A stretch of DNA of 64,000 nucleotides from Streptomyces griseus subsp. griseus (GTDB taxonomy: Bacteria > Actinomycetota > Actinomycetes > Streptomycetales > Streptomycetaceae). Both the position numbers and the translations under genes were made by a program. Shown here piece by piece: positions 36,201 to 44,138 of the stretch. The stretch covers positions 5,146,001-5,210,000 of the forward strand of contig NZ_CP032543.1 of the NCBI RefSeq assembly GCF_003610995.1, in the 5' to 3' direction. Every line of letters begins with the position of its first letter. The first letter of the stretch is position 1. The notes under the pieces are model-generated. The model saw only the letters and a program-made list of their open reading frames with translations, searched no databases and was not told the origin of the DNA.

Positions 36201-36596
36201 GCCGCCGACACCGTGCCTGGACCCCGGAAGCCGCAGCCCGAGCGGATCACCGACAAGGGGCTGCCCAAGCGCACCCCCAACGTGGTCCAACCCGAGGGCG
36301 CACCCGCCACCGGGCGCACCGGGAGCCTGGACAAGGACGACCTGCGCCGCAGGCTGGGCAGCTTCCACCAGGCGGCGAAGGAGGGCCGGCGCGATGTCGA
36401 GGCCGAGATCGCCGGGTCACCCGGTTCCGTCGCCCTCGCCGACCACCAGGGCGTAGCCACCGGCACCGCCGGGCACGAGACCACCACCACACCCACGACG
36501 GGCGGCGCGCACGACACAGGGACCGAGCAGACCGGCGGCCGCACCGACCGCCGGAACGGAGAGACGGGGGACACAGTCGAGGAGGCACGCAGTTGA
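33249..36596 (+). CDS. Conservon sensor-kinase-like protein with nitrate/nitrite-sensing domain (CvnA type)
   Basis: A protein of about 1115 residues. A membrane segment at about 35-55 (LVAGVAVVGVIVLAAGAPAA) leads to a large extracytoplasmic helical NIT domain (about 60-355). A second membrane segment (ALLGGCFLLAVGVSTAVA) is followed by HAMP, coiled coil and a histidine-kinase-like region (VHHTFVNLSLRNLGLVERQ, then LLENATSFSPP, DEGIGMSTVRM, GLGLQVTSLLA). The last 400 residues are disordered and rich in Pro, Glu and Ala. It is the first gene of a conservon and would signal to the GTPase CvnD through CvnB/CvnC. GTG 33249 is chosen; GTG 33222 is also in frame. Its stop overlaps the next TTG start. 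Confidence 0.93.
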   Translation: MQKKRPRSQGSTRDGSGATPPAPVATKRTVRVRSRLVAGVAVVGVIVLAAGAPAALSASSDLAESQRLVTLSELNRQAVTLAHSLADERDAVTAYIAGGRTDDGDAAAANRLTRTTRVDQQIDEIHEPAPAALRRDLSTVPSLRRDALTGKGSALEAHQAYSEVIAKLHGISAELAEKTPPRAADATRAPLALGGAVEQASATRGLLLAALAVPSPEPTAPQTDPFTGLPVKTRDDESKRADRDRDELSAAAQQTRVRELASLAEFDQAASPVARDKLSATVTGPEVNSAEKYLARLTDRPELSGSERSTNAKKLESALSTRIERMRSVESALGTTQVQRLEGIRDDDVTALELSIALLGGCFLLAVGVSTAVARTLTQPLAVLRIGAARLADEPASAEPVRYTGRNDEFAQVVRSMNTLHAKLTGLQQEFTGRFESLDAERTELIAGREALTLQRAELQAQAAELTAQLERLKNTVHHTFVNLSLRNLGLVERQLGVIESLEEREQDPERLATLFKLDHMATVMRRHSENMLVLAGAEHGHGHAGPIPLVDVARAAVSEIERYERVTIQSLPPHAQIAGFAADDLSHLLAELLENATSFSPPDSHVELSGWLLETGEVMLSVQDEGIGMSTVRMGELNARLADPASFEAGEQNADGAGLGLQVTSLLAARHGVRVQLREQKGSGVTAVVVLPQTLLPNSLPASSPPAVQLPGEAPALNLPGSVAEANSNALPSRTPILPPAAEPAAPGAGAGAEAASRAAVEPETTPGQEPEAVSGTASEAAAGTVSEATGRAPAPLSEPTPGAVSGAAAPEQASAVEFERAADQAPEPTPESRPESAAQAAPEPAAQPSVDPMIAAAERAIREAGAREPASAEGAEAPGAPGATDVPQQSPDADARTEAHAEAATAGDAADAAPDAPAGSESEITMQVRLPRPPADPAAPATAQPSDPYAIGPDRHERPAESGPGGQDPDGPEFRPAPRSEAAADTVPGPRKPQPERITDKGLPKRTPNVVQPEGAPATGRTGSLDKDDLRRRLGSFHQAAKEGRRDVEAEIAGSPGSVALADHQGVATGTAGHETTTTPTTGGAHDTGTEQTGGRTDRRNGETGDTVEEARS

Positions 36597-37072
36597 CTGC
36601 GCCCAGCACGTTCGGGCCGAGTACCGAGGCCCGGGACCTTCACTGGTTGCTGAGCAATCTCGTGGAGGAGGTGCCAGGGGTGCACTCGGTCACCGTCGTC
36701 TCGTCCGACGGGCTGATGCTGCTCTCCTCCGACCCCGGACACCACGAGGCGAAGGCGGCGGGACCGTCGGACGGCCCCAAGGGGTCCAGCGCCGACCTGG
36801 CCACCATCGTCTCCGGCATCGGCTCGCTGACCGTCGGAGCCGCGAAGCTGATGGACGGCGGCGGCGTCAAACAGACGATGGTCGCCATGGACGAGGGCAG
36901 CGTCTTCGTCATGTCGATCAGCGACGGCTCCCTCCTCGGCGTCCACGCCACCCCTGACTGCGACATGAGCGTCGTCGCGTACCACATGGCCCTCTTCGTC
37001 GGCCGGGCCGGACACGTCCTCACCCCCGAACTCCGCAGCGAGCTGCGCAAATCGATGGAGAGTGCACAGTGA
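36593..37072 (+). CDS. Roadblock/LC7 domain protein (CvnB type)
   Basis: A 159-residue roadblock/LC7 protein, of the kind that acts as a regulator or exchange partner of small Ras-like GTPases. It has LHWLLSNLVEEVPGVHSVT, VVSSDGLMLLSS and the beta-sheet core VKQTMVAMDEGSVFVMSISD. The start is a TTG overlapping the stop of the kinase-like gene (TTGA), with GGAGG 7 bases upstream (36581-36585). It is coupled in turn to the DUF742 gene by a GTGA overlap. Confidence 0.95.
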   Translation: MTAPSTFGPSTEARDLHWLLSNLVEEVPGVHSVTVVSSDGLMLLSSDPGHHEAKAAGPSDGPKGSSADLATIVSGIGSLTVGAAKLMDGGGVKQTMVAMDEGSVFVMSISDGSLLGVHATPDCDMSVVAYHMALFVGRAGHVLTPELRSELRKSMESAQ

Positions 37073-37485
37073 CGACCGCCGCAGCCGAGCCCTCCCCCCG
37101 CCTCCCCGTCCGCGGGGCCGACAAGCGCCCGGCCAGGGTCCGCCCGTACTCCCTCACCGGAGGCCGCACCCGGTTCGGCCACGTCCTGCTCGTCGAGACG
37201 TTCGTCGCCGCCCTCGAAGCACCCGAGGAGCGCCGCGAGCTCACCAACGGCAACCTCGCCTCGCGGGTCATGCCGGAGCTCCAGGCCATCGTCGAAATCT
37301 GCCGCCGGATGCGTACGGTCGCAGAGATCTCGGCCCTGTTGAAGATGCCGCTCGGAGTCGTCCGGGTGCTGCTCAGCGACCTGGCCGACCAGGGAAAGAT
37401 CCGCGTGTACGGAACCGGTCACGGCACCGGTCAGCCCGACCGCGCACTGCTCGAAAGGGTGCTCAATGGACTCCGCCGTCTCTGA
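37069..37485 (+). CDS. DUF742 domain protein (CvnC type)
   Basis: A 138-residue DUF742 protein: RPYSLTGGRTR near residue 25, and a C-terminal winged-helix-like segment (AEISALLKMPLGVVRVLLSDLADQGKIRVY). The family always accompanies conservon GTPases; its biochemical role is not settled. The GTG start overlaps the upstream stop, and the 3' end overlaps the GTPase gene by 20 bases. Confidence 0.94.
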   Translation: MTTAAAEPSPRLPVRGADKRPARVRPYSLTGGRTRFGHVLLVETFVAALEAPEERRELTNGNLASRVMPELQAIVEICRRMRTVAEISALLKMPLGVVRVLLSDLADQGKIRVYGTGHGTGQPDRALLERVLNGLRRL

Positions 37486-38140
37486 GGCGCCGCTCTTCGC
37501 CCCGCGCCGGCCGGGGCCGCAGGACCAGCAGCCGCCCCGCCCCCAGGACCAGCCGGAGGAAGCCCTCCAGGCCTGGCAGCTCGACCACACCCGCGCGCCC
37601 ACCGCGACCAAGATCGTGGTGGCGGGCGGATTCGGCGTGGGCAAGACGACGTTCGTCGGTTCGGTCTCCGAGATCACGCCGCTCCAGACCGAAGCGCTGA
37701 TGACGCAGGCCAGCGAGGAGACCGACGACCTCTCCGCGACGCCCGAGAAGGCCACCACGACGGTGGCGATGGACTTCGGCCGGCTCACCCTCGACGACGA
37801 CCTCGTGCTGTACGTCTTCGGCACGCCGGGCCAGCAGCGCTTCTGGTTCATGTGGGACGACTTGGTGCGCGGGGCGATCGGCGCGGTCGTCCTCGCCGAC
37901 ACCCGCCGGCTGGAGGACTGCTTCCCGGCACTGGACTACTTCGAGAGCTGCGGGCTGCCGTACATCGTGGCGGTCAACCACTTCGAGGGGACGCCCGGTT
38001 ACGAGGCGGAGGACGTCAGGGAGGCCCTGACCGTACCGCCGCGGGTGCCGATAGTGATCATGGACGCGCGTAACAGGATCACGGTCGTCGAGTCACTGCT
38101 GGCCCTGGTGGGCCATGCTCTCGACGTCACCCCCGCCTGA
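37466..38140 (+). CDS. Conservon GTP-binding protein (CvnD type)
   Basis: A 224-residue Ras/MglA-like GTPase. P-loop is VVAGGFGVGKTTFVGSVSE (about 53-71). Switch II is LYVFGTPGQQRFWFMWDDL, in which the usual DTPG is FGTPG. The base-recognition motif is IVAVNHFEGTPG, with NHF in place of NKxD, as is typical of this family. It is the output of the conservon, cycling between GDP and GTP states at the membrane. Confidence 0.95.
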   Translation: MDSAVSEAPLFAPRRPGPQDQQPPRPQDQPEEALQAWQLDHTRAPTATKIVVAGGFGVGKTTFVGSVSEITPLQTEALMTQASEETDDLSATPEKATTTVAMDFGRLTLDDDLVLYVFGTPGQQRFWFMWDDLVRGAIGAVVLADTRRLEDCFPALDYFESCGLPYIVAVNHFEGTPGYEAEDVREALTVPPRVPIVIMDARNRITVVESLLALVGHALDVTPA

Positions 38141-38182
38141 GCACGCGTACACCGCCCCGATCACACACAACGGAGAGCCGCG

Positions 38183-39418
38183 ATGCGGAAGATACTCATA
38201 GTCGGAGCCGGGCAGTCCGGGCTCCAGCTGGCCCTGGGGCTCCAGTCCAAGGGTTACGAAGTCACCCTGATGTCCAACCGCACGGCCGACGAGATCCGCG
38301 CCGGCCGGGTCATGTCGACGCAGTGCATGTTCCACACCGCGCTCCAGCACGAGCGGGACTACCAGCTGAACTTCTGGGAGTCCCAGGCCCCGAGGATCGA
38401 GGGCGTCGGTGTCTCCGTCGCCGCCCCGGACTCCTCCCGCGCCATCGACTGGGTCGGCAGGCTCGACGGGTACGCCCAGTCGGTCGACCAGCGGGTGAAG
38501 ATGGCCGGCTGGATGGAGACCTTCGCCCAGCGCGGCGGGCAGCTCGTGATCCACGGGGCGGCCGTCTCCGACCTGGACTACTTCTCGCGTACGTACGACC
38601 TGGTGATGGTGTCGGCGGGCAAGGGCGAGCTGGTCTCCATGTTCGGCCGGGACGCGGCGCGTTCGCCGTTCGACGCCCCGCAGCGCGCACTGGCCGTCGC
38701 GTACGTCCACGGGATGGGCCCGCGTCCGGAGCACCCGGAGTTCGACGCGGTCCGCTGCAACCTGGTGCCGGGCGTCGGCGAGCTGTTCGTGATGCCGACC
38801 CTGACCACCTCCGGCCGCGCCGACATCCTCTTCTGGGAGGGCGTCCCGGGCGGCCCGCTGGACGCGTTCCAGGGCATCAAGGACCCCTCCGAGCACCTGG
38901 CGAAGACGCTGGAGCTGATGGAGAGGTTCACGCCGTGGGAGTACGCCCGCGCCACCAAGGTCGAGTTGACCGACGCCAACGGCACCCTCGCCGGCCGGTA
39001 CGCCCCCACGGTCCGCAAGCCGATCGGCCGGCTCCCCGGCGGCGGCCTGGCCCTCGGCGTCGCGGACGTCGTCGTGGCCAACGACCCGATCACCGGCCAG
39101 GGCTCCAACTCGGCGTCCAAGTGCGCCAACTCCTACCTGGACTCGATCCTGGAACACGGGGACAAGGAGTTCGACGCGGCCTGGATGCAGTCCACCTTCG
39201 ACCGCTACTGGGAGAACGCCCAGCACGCCGTGAAGTGGACCAACGCCATGCTCGGCGTCCCCCCGGAGCACGTACTGAACCTGATCGGCGCCGCCGGCCA
39301 GCTCCAGCCCGTCGCGGACCGCTTCGCCAACGGCTTCGACGACCCGGCGGACTTCGAGAACTTCTTCTTCGAGCCGGAGAGGACGAACGCGTACCTGGCC
39401 TCGGTCTCCGGAGCCTGA
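38183..39418 (+). CDS. Styrene/indole monooxygenase family flavoprotein
   Basis: A 411-residue FAD-binding protein of the single-component aromatic monooxygenase type (StyA-like). The dinucleotide motif is ILIVGAGQSGLQLALGLQSK at the N-terminus. The mid-region has SRTYDLVMVSAGKGELVSMF, and the late GVADVVVANDPITGQGSN is the second FAD motif. StyA-type enzymes need a separate flavin reductase, and none is nearby. It follows the conservon GTPase by 42 bases, so it is probably co-transcribed. The substrate is unknown; epoxidation of an aromatic or indole-like compound is the family guess. Confidence 0.9.
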   Translation: MRKILIVGAGQSGLQLALGLQSKGYEVTLMSNRTADEIRAGRVMSTQCMFHTALQHERDYQLNFWESQAPRIEGVGVSVAAPDSSRAIDWVGRLDGYAQSVDQRVKMAGWMETFAQRGGQLVIHGAAVSDLDYFSRTYDLVMVSAGKGELVSMFGRDAARSPFDAPQRALAVAYVHGMGPRPEHPEFDAVRCNLVPGVGELFVMPTLTTSGRADILFWEGVPGGPLDAFQGIKDPSEHLAKTLELMERFTPWEYARATKVELTDANGTLAGRYAPTVRKPIGRLPGGGLALGVADVVVANDPITGQGSNSASKCANSYLDSILEHGDKEFDAAWMQSTFDRYWENAQHAVKWTNAMLGVPPEHVLNLIGAAGQLQPVADRFANGFDDPADFENFFFEPERTNAYLASVSGA

Positions 39419-39433
39419 GCGCCCCACCGATCC

Positions 39434-39466
39434 AGGGGCCGGACCCGCACCGCCGGTCCGGCCCCT
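39434..39466. terminator. Hairpin terminator between convergent genes
   Basis: A 12-bp perfect stem, AGGGGCCGGACC (39434-39445) and GGTCCGGCCCCT (39455-39466), with a 9-base loop, lies between the monooxygenase stop and the convergent NlpC/P60 stop. It should serve both directions. Confidence 0.85.
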
Positions 39467-39476
39467 CCCTTCGGGC

Positions 39477-40685
39477 CTACTCGGCTGCCGCCTCCGCGCT
39501 GTAGCCGGTGTCCGAGCCGTCGCGGGCTCCCTCGGGGAGGCCGGGACGGGTGTACGTGGACAGCGGTACGCCGCCGGGGTCGGGGCGGACCGCGCCCAGC
39601 AGCGGGTTGGACGCCACCGGGGAGACCTTCACCTTCGTACCGGGGCGGGGGGCCTGCACCACCAGGCCGTCGCCGATGTACAGCGCCACGTGTGTCGCCT
39701 TCGGGAAGTAGATCACCAGGTCGCCGGGGCGCAGTGCGGAGACGGGCACCTTCGGGAGCTGCTTCCACTGCTCCTGCGAGGTCCGGGGGATGGGGCGGCC
39801 CGCCGCCGCCCAGGCCCGGGACGTGAGCCCGGAGCAGTCGAAGGAGCCGGGGCCCTCGGCGCCCCAGACGTACGGCTTGCCGATCTGCTCGATCGCGTAC
39901 GTGATCGCGTCACCGCCCTGCCGGGTCGGCGGGCGCACCGAGCTGAGCGCCCCGGATGAGACCAGTTCGCGCTGGGCCGCCTCCACGCCCTGCTGCTCGA
40001 GGCCCGCCAGCTGGGCCATCTGCTCGGGCGAGAGCGTGGCCAGCAGCGTCTCCACCTGCTTCAGCTTGCCGCGTACGGTGTCGCGCTGCTGCTTCTGCCG
40101 CGCGGCCAGCTCCTTCTGCTGGTCGACCGCCTTGAGGGAGGCGGCCGCGAGGGCGTCGGCGCGGCGGGTGGCGTCGGTCAGGCGTTCCACCGTCGCCGCG
40201 CGGCCCGCCGCCACCCGTTCGATGACATGGCTCTGGTCCAGGGCGCGCAGGGGGTCCCGGGCCAGCAGCAGCTGGAGGTAGGCGGAGAAGTCGGTGCGGC
40301 CCTGGTACTGCTCCCGGGCCAGCCGTCCCGCGTCCCCCCGGCTGAGCTCCAGCGCGGCCCGGGCCTTGGCCAGCTCCGCGCCGACCTTCTTCGCCTGAGC
40401 GGTCCGCTGCTTCAGTTTCTCGGCGGTGGCGTTGTAGGTCTCGCTCGCCTCCTCCGCCTCCTGGTAGCGCTTCTGGAGCTCGCGTAGGAGGGTCGCCACG
40501 TTCGTGGGGGCCGTGGGGGCTTCGGGCGCTGCCAGGGCGGTTTCCGCGTCGACCTCCGGGGCGTCCTCCCCGGCTTCCGGGGACGGTACGGGGGTCGGTT
40601 CGTCCGGTGCGGCGGTGGCGGGGGAGACCGCGAGGGCCGTGGCGAGTGCGGCTGCGCAGACCGCGCGCAGGAGTCTGCCTGACAC
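39477..40685 (-). CDS. Secreted NlpC/P60 (C40) peptidoglycan endopeptidase
   Basis: A 402-residue exported cell-wall hydrolase. A Sec signal peptide (LLRAVCAAALATALAVSPATA) is followed by a long coiled coil (about 60-230, LRELQKRYQEAEEASETYN and on) of the RipA/CwlO type. The C-terminal NlpC/P60 domain has the catalytic Cys in GSFDCSGLTSRAW, His in KATHVALYIGDG, and a third polar residue in the following strand. It cuts stem peptides in peptidoglycan. GTG 40685 has a perfect GGAGGTG at 6 bases. I looked for a c-di-AMP riboswitch in its leader and found none. Confidence 0.95.
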   Translation of the reverse strand: MSGRLLRAVCAAALATALAVSPATAAPDEPTPVPSPEAGEDAPEVDAETALAAPEAPTAPTNVATLLRELQKRYQEAEEASETYNATAEKLKQRTAQAKKVGAELAKARAALELSRGDAGRLAREQYQGRTDFSAYLQLLLARDPLRALDQSHVIERVAAGRAATVERLTDATRRADALAAASLKAVDQQKELAARQKQQRDTVRGKLKQVETLLATLSPEQMAQLAGLEQQGVEAAQRELVSSGALSSVRPPTRQGGDAITYAIEQIGKPYVWGAEGPGSFDCSGLTSRAWAAAGRPIPRTSQEQWKQLPKVPVSALRPGDLVIYFPKATHVALYIGDGLVVQAPRPGTKVKVSPVASNPLLGAVRPDPGGVPLSTYTRPGLPEGARDGSDTGYSAEAAAE

Positions 40686-40857
40686 GACATCACCTCCGGG
40701 ACGGAGACCGGGCCCGGAAGATGCAGGCCCGTCGGGATTCGGGCTCGTCCACCGGTGCAGGCGGGCGAGCTAATCCGATTAATCCGGTCAGTCGGTGTCA
40801 GGTGATGCAAGCACCGCACGGCGTGCCGCCCGGGGATGCCCCGGACGGCCGTAGCGA

Positions 40858-40921
40858 CGGTGGGCGGTGCCGATGACGGCTGGTGCCGTCGGTGGGCGGT
40901 GCTGATGGCCGGTGGTGCCGG
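40858..40921. repeat. Two tandem 32-bp repeats
   Basis: CGGTGGGCGGTGCCGATGAC... (40858-40889) and CGGTGGGCGGTGCTGATGGC... (40890-40921) follow head to tail, with a third partial copy after them. They lie in the 264-base spacer between the NlpC/P60 and beta-propeller genes, where I see no other feature. Confidence 0.75.
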
Positions 40922-40949
40922 TGGTGGGCGTACCGAGGGAGGCTCCGGC

Positions 40950-42311
40950 TCAGGCCACCGGGAACGCGTAGAAGGACCTGTCCCGCTGGACGATGACGTT
41001 CCCGCCGACGGCGAGGGTCCGGTACGAGGCGCTCACCGTGGCCCCCTTCGGGTCGGCCACCCCGATGTCCTGGAACTTCCACAGTCGTTCCCCGTCGCCC
41101 GCCGAGAACGCGGTGACCTGGGTGGCGTCGGAGGCGAGCAGCGTCTTTCCGGTGCCGCTCAGCGTGAGGGAGGGGGCGTTGCCGATGCCCGGCACCTCCG
41201 TCGAACGCCGCCAGAGCAGGCGCCCGCTCTCCCGTTCCACCGCGCCGACCTGCTGGCTGCGCTCGGTGGTGTGGAGGAGCGGCCCGACCAGGAGCGGGGT
41301 GCCGAAGACCGAGCCCGCCGTGCCCGCGACCCGCCACAGCGGCTTGGCGGTGTCCGCGTCGAAGGACTGGAGATCCGCGCCGACCGCCGCGTAGAGAGTG
41401 CCGTCCTCGCCGCCCGTGACGGCGGCGTCGGGGGCGGCCGTGCCGTACTGCTTGGCCCACCGCAACGTGCCGGTCTGCTGGTCGAAGGAGCGGATGCTGC
41501 CCTTCCCCTTCGCCGCCTTGACCTCGGCCGCCGTCAGGGTGACCGCGTCCTGCCGCACGAGGAGATCAGCCGAGCGCTCAGCGACCACCCGGTACAGGGG
41601 GGTCCCGGGGGCACGGCCCGCCGGGACCGGCGTACGCCAGACCTCGGCGCGGCGGACGATGTCGTACGCGAAGAAGTACGCCTGGACGACCCGCTTGTCC
41701 GGCGCCTGCTTCTTGCCCTTCTTCGGCTTGGGGGCCTTCACGGTGACCGTGTGCGAACCGGTGAACCAGATGACGGGCCCGGACTGGCCCGCCAGCCGCC
41801 CGACCTGAAGGTCCGGCAGGTCGGTGAAGCCGTCCGCGTACCGCACGCGGTGCACGACCGCGCCGTCCTTCGGCGCGAGCCAGAGGAACTCCGTCGGGCT
41901 CGCCACGAAGCACAGGTCGCCGGCGGCCAGTGCCGTCTGGCCCCTGGCGGCGTCCGCGCGCTGCCAGACCCGCCTGCCGGTCCGCAGGTCGACGGCGCTC
42001 GCCTGGCTCTCGCTGGTCACCACCAGCAGGCGGTCCTGCCAGAGCGCGGTGGTCAGCGGGGAGGATTCGGAGGCCGGGTGGGAGTAGGTCCAGCGCGCCT
42101 CGGGGGGCTGGCCCGGGAGCGTACGGCGCGGCTTCGGCGCGGGCTTGTCGTCGGTGGCGGCCACGCTCTCCCCGCCGCCGATCGCGGCGACCGCCCCGCC
42201 GCCCACGACGAGCCCGCCGACCGCCGCGGCCGCGATGGCGATCAGGGTCCGGCGGCTGGTGGCGGAGCCGGGCGGAGGGGTGGGGGTGGGAGGAAGGGGC
42301 AGCGTCACCAT
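40950..42311 (-). CDS. PQQ-like beta-propeller repeat protein (probably the C-terminal half of the upstream kinase-like gene)
   Basis: A 453-residue reading as annotated from ATG 42311. It has a membrane segment (LIAIAAAAVGGLVVGGGAVAA) near its start, then a PQQ/PknD-like beta-propeller of WD-type blades (VVTSESQASAVDLRTGRRVW, LYAAVGADLQSFDADTAKPLW, LLASDATQVTAFSAGDGERLW). The propeller would face outside the cell as a ligand-binding sensor. The frame stays coding by third-base bias well upstream of the ATG (SPAPYPAAALPG ... GNQGNGNGGSPM), so the true start is not here. It most likely continues the kinase-like gene after a one-base frameshift. Confidence 0.82.
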   Translation of the reverse strand: MVTLPLPPTPTPPPGSATSRRTLIAIAAAAVGGLVVGGGAVAAIGGGESVAATDDKPAPKPRRTLPGQPPEARWTYSHPASESSPLTTALWQDRLLVVTSESQASAVDLRTGRRVWQRADAARGQTALAAGDLCFVASPTEFLWLAPKDGAVVHRVRYADGFTDLPDLQVGRLAGQSGPVIWFTGSHTVTVKAPKPKKGKKQAPDKRVVQAYFFAYDIVRRAEVWRTPVPAGRAPGTPLYRVVAERSADLLVRQDAVTLTAAEVKAAKGKGSIRSFDQQTGTLRWAKQYGTAAPDAAVTGGEDGTLYAAVGADLQSFDADTAKPLWRVAGTAGSVFGTPLLVGPLLHTTERSQQVGAVERESGRLLWRRSTEVPGIGNAPSLTLSGTGKTLLASDATQVTAFSAGDGERLWKFQDIGVADPKGATVSASYRTLAVGGNVIVQRDRSFYAFPVA

Positions 42312-44041
42312 GGGGGAGCCGCCGTTGCCGTTGCCCTGGTTGCCGCTGCTGCCCTGGCCCGTGGAGCCCGGGAGCGCCGCTGCCGGGTAGGGGGCGGGGC
42401 TGCCGTGGGTGTGGTGGTGGCCCGGTGCCGGAAGTCCGGGGGAGGCCGGGAGCTGGGGTACCGGCCGGGCCGGGCCCGGAGGGAGTGCGGCAGGGGTGTG
42501 GGGTGGGACCGGGGCCTGTGCCCGGGCCGGGGGAGTTCGTGGGGGAGGGCGAGCTGGGTGGTGGCGCGGTCGGACTGGGGCGGCTTGGGGCCGGTGTTGA
42601 GGAAGCGGGTGGTGCCCCGGTCCTCGGCGATGCCGCCGGTGGGGGTGTGGCCGGTCGCGTCGGCGTTGCCGGTGGTGGCGGGGCTGGCTGCCCTGATAAT
42701 GCCGTCGTTCGTGTGCTCGCCTGCGCCGGTGCCGGGGGTGTCGCCGGTGATGGCCACAGCGCCCCTTGGGTCGGCCGGGGCCTGCTTGGCGGGTGCCTCG
42801 GCCGGTGCTCCTGCGGGTGCGCCGGCCGGTGTCCCTCCCGGCGCCTCGACCGGTGCGGCCACCGGTGTTCCGCCCGCCGCTACGCCGCCCGCTGCTTCGG
42901 CGACCCCGCCGGGCACCGCGTCCTCAGGCTCCGCGTCAACGGGCTCCCCGCCAGCCACCGCGTCCTCGGGCTTCTTGCCGGGCCGCGCGTCCTCGGGGGT
43001 GGCGGCGGCCGTGGCCTCGCGGTCCTCCGGCGCGGACGTCCCGCCGCCCGGTCCGGCGGCGGCAACGCCCCCGGCGGCAGCGGCACTCGCACCCGCCGTC
43101 CCGACCGCGTCGGCGTCCCCCTCCTCCGGGAAATCCCCCGGCACCTCCAGCGCCCGCACCCGCGCCTCCTGGTCCGCGACCGCCGCCGCGAGCCGTTCGG
43201 GGAGCCAGCCGCCCCGGGCCAGGCCCGCCGCGCCCTCCAGGGCCAGCTCGGCGGCGACCGTGCCGGCTGTCGGGCGCTCGGCCGGTTCCTTCGCCAGGCA
43301 GCCCGCGATCAGCTCGCGCAACTCCGCCGGTACGGCGTCCAGTTCGGGGTCGGCCTCGGCGATCCGGCGGGCGGCCTCCTCCGGCGGGCCCTCCGTGAAC
43401 GGGGTCGTCCCCGTGGCCGCGTACGCCAGCAGCAGCCCCAGCACGAACAGGTCGGACGCCGTGCCGGCCTCCCTGCCCGCGACCTGCTCCGGCGTCAGGT
43501 AGCCCAGCCGGACCGAGAGCTGCCCGCCCGGCTTCGCCTCCGCCGAAGCGGCCGCGCCCAGCGGGCCGAACGCGGTGAGCCGGGGCCCGTCCCCGGCCAG
43601 CAGCACCGTGCCCGGCGCGAGCCCTTGGAGCGCGGAGCCGCCGGCGTGCACCCGGGACAGGATCTCGGCGATGCCCGCGCCCAGTATCCGCAGGGCGCGC
43701 TCCGGCAGCGGACCGGCGATGCCGATCGCCTCGGCCAGCGGCAGGGCGGGGACGTACTCCGTCGCGGTCCACAGGAGTTCGGGGTCGTCGGCCTCGCCGG
43801 TCTCCAGGGGCGGGGTCACCCAGCCGCCCGCGAGGCGTTCGGCGGTGCGGGCCTCGGACTGGAAGCGGCGCCGGAACGCGGGGACGGCGGCGAGCGCGGG
43901 GCGCGCGGCGGTGATCACGGCGAGCTCGCCGGTGGCGGTGTCCCGCGCCATGAACTGCACGGCGCTCGCGGCTTGTCGGAAGCGGGCCAGTGCGGTGAAG
44001 CGGCCGAAACGGCGTGGATCTTCCCTACGCAGCGCCTCCAT
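42305..44041 (-). CDS. Protein kinase-like domain protein lacking catalytic residues (pseudokinase)
   Basis: A 578-residue reading whose first 260 residues follow a bacterial Ser/Thr kinase fold: FTALARFRQAASAVQFMARD for the glycine loop region, QSEARTAERLAG for helix C, WTATEYVPALPLAEAIG for the hinge, and SDLFVLGLLLAYAATGTTPF for the DxWSLG-like segment. The VAxK Lys is missing (AVITAA), the HRD Asp is gone (ALQGLAPGTVLL), and the DFG Asp too (LTAFGPLG). It is thus a pseudokinase. A Pro/Ala/Gly/Glu-rich linker follows. The last 80 residues have poor third-base bias and are probably out of frame, with the real protein running on into the beta-propeller. Confidence 0.82.
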   Translation of the reverse strand: MEALRREDPRRFGRFTALARFRQAASAVQFMARDTATGELAVITAARPALAAVPAFRRRFQSEARTAERLAGGWVTPPLETGEADDPELLWTATEYVPALPLAEAIGIAGPLPERALRILGAGIAEILSRVHAGGSALQGLAPGTVLLAGDGPRLTAFGPLGAAASAEAKPGGQLSVRLGYLTPEQVAGREAGTASDLFVLGLLLAYAATGTTPFTEGPPEEAARRIAEADPELDAVPAELRELIAGCLAKEPAERPTAGTVAAELALEGAAGLARGGWLPERLAAAVADQEARVRALEVPGDFPEEGDADAVGTAGASAAAAGGVAAAGPGGGTSAPEDREATAAATPEDARPGKKPEDAVAGGEPVDAEPEDAVPGGVAEAAGGVAAGGTPVAAPVEAPGGTPAGAPAGAPAEAPAKQAPADPRGAVAITGDTPGTGAGEHTNDGIIRAASPATTGNADATGHTPTGGIAEDRGTTRFLNTGPKPPQSDRATTQLALPHELPRPGHRPRSHPTPLPHSLRARPGRYPSSRPPPDFRHRATTTPTAAPPPTRQRRSRAPRARAAAATRATATAAPPW

Positions 44042-44138
44042 GGCGCACCCCCCTTGTGACCGTCCTGCGGCACCCGAGTGACCCGTCCCTCGGCACCTGA
44101 CCGCCGATCTTAGGGCCTGCGCCTCCGGAAGCGGGCGT

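Noticed and set aside
33231..36368. A 1045-codon minus-strand frame
   Set aside because: Antisense shadow of the conservon kinase-like gene, Gly/Arg/Val-rich without motifs.
36593..36596. Programmed frameshift at the TTGA junction of the conservon kinase and roadblock genes
   Set aside because: A GGAGG 7 bases before the TTG explains ordinary coupled reinitiation.
40686..40949. Possible c-di-AMP (ydaO-type) riboswitch before the NlpC/P60 gene
   Set aside because: Such leaders are common for this gene class in Streptomyces, but I could not find the conserved ydaO core. The region shows simple 32-bp repeats instead.
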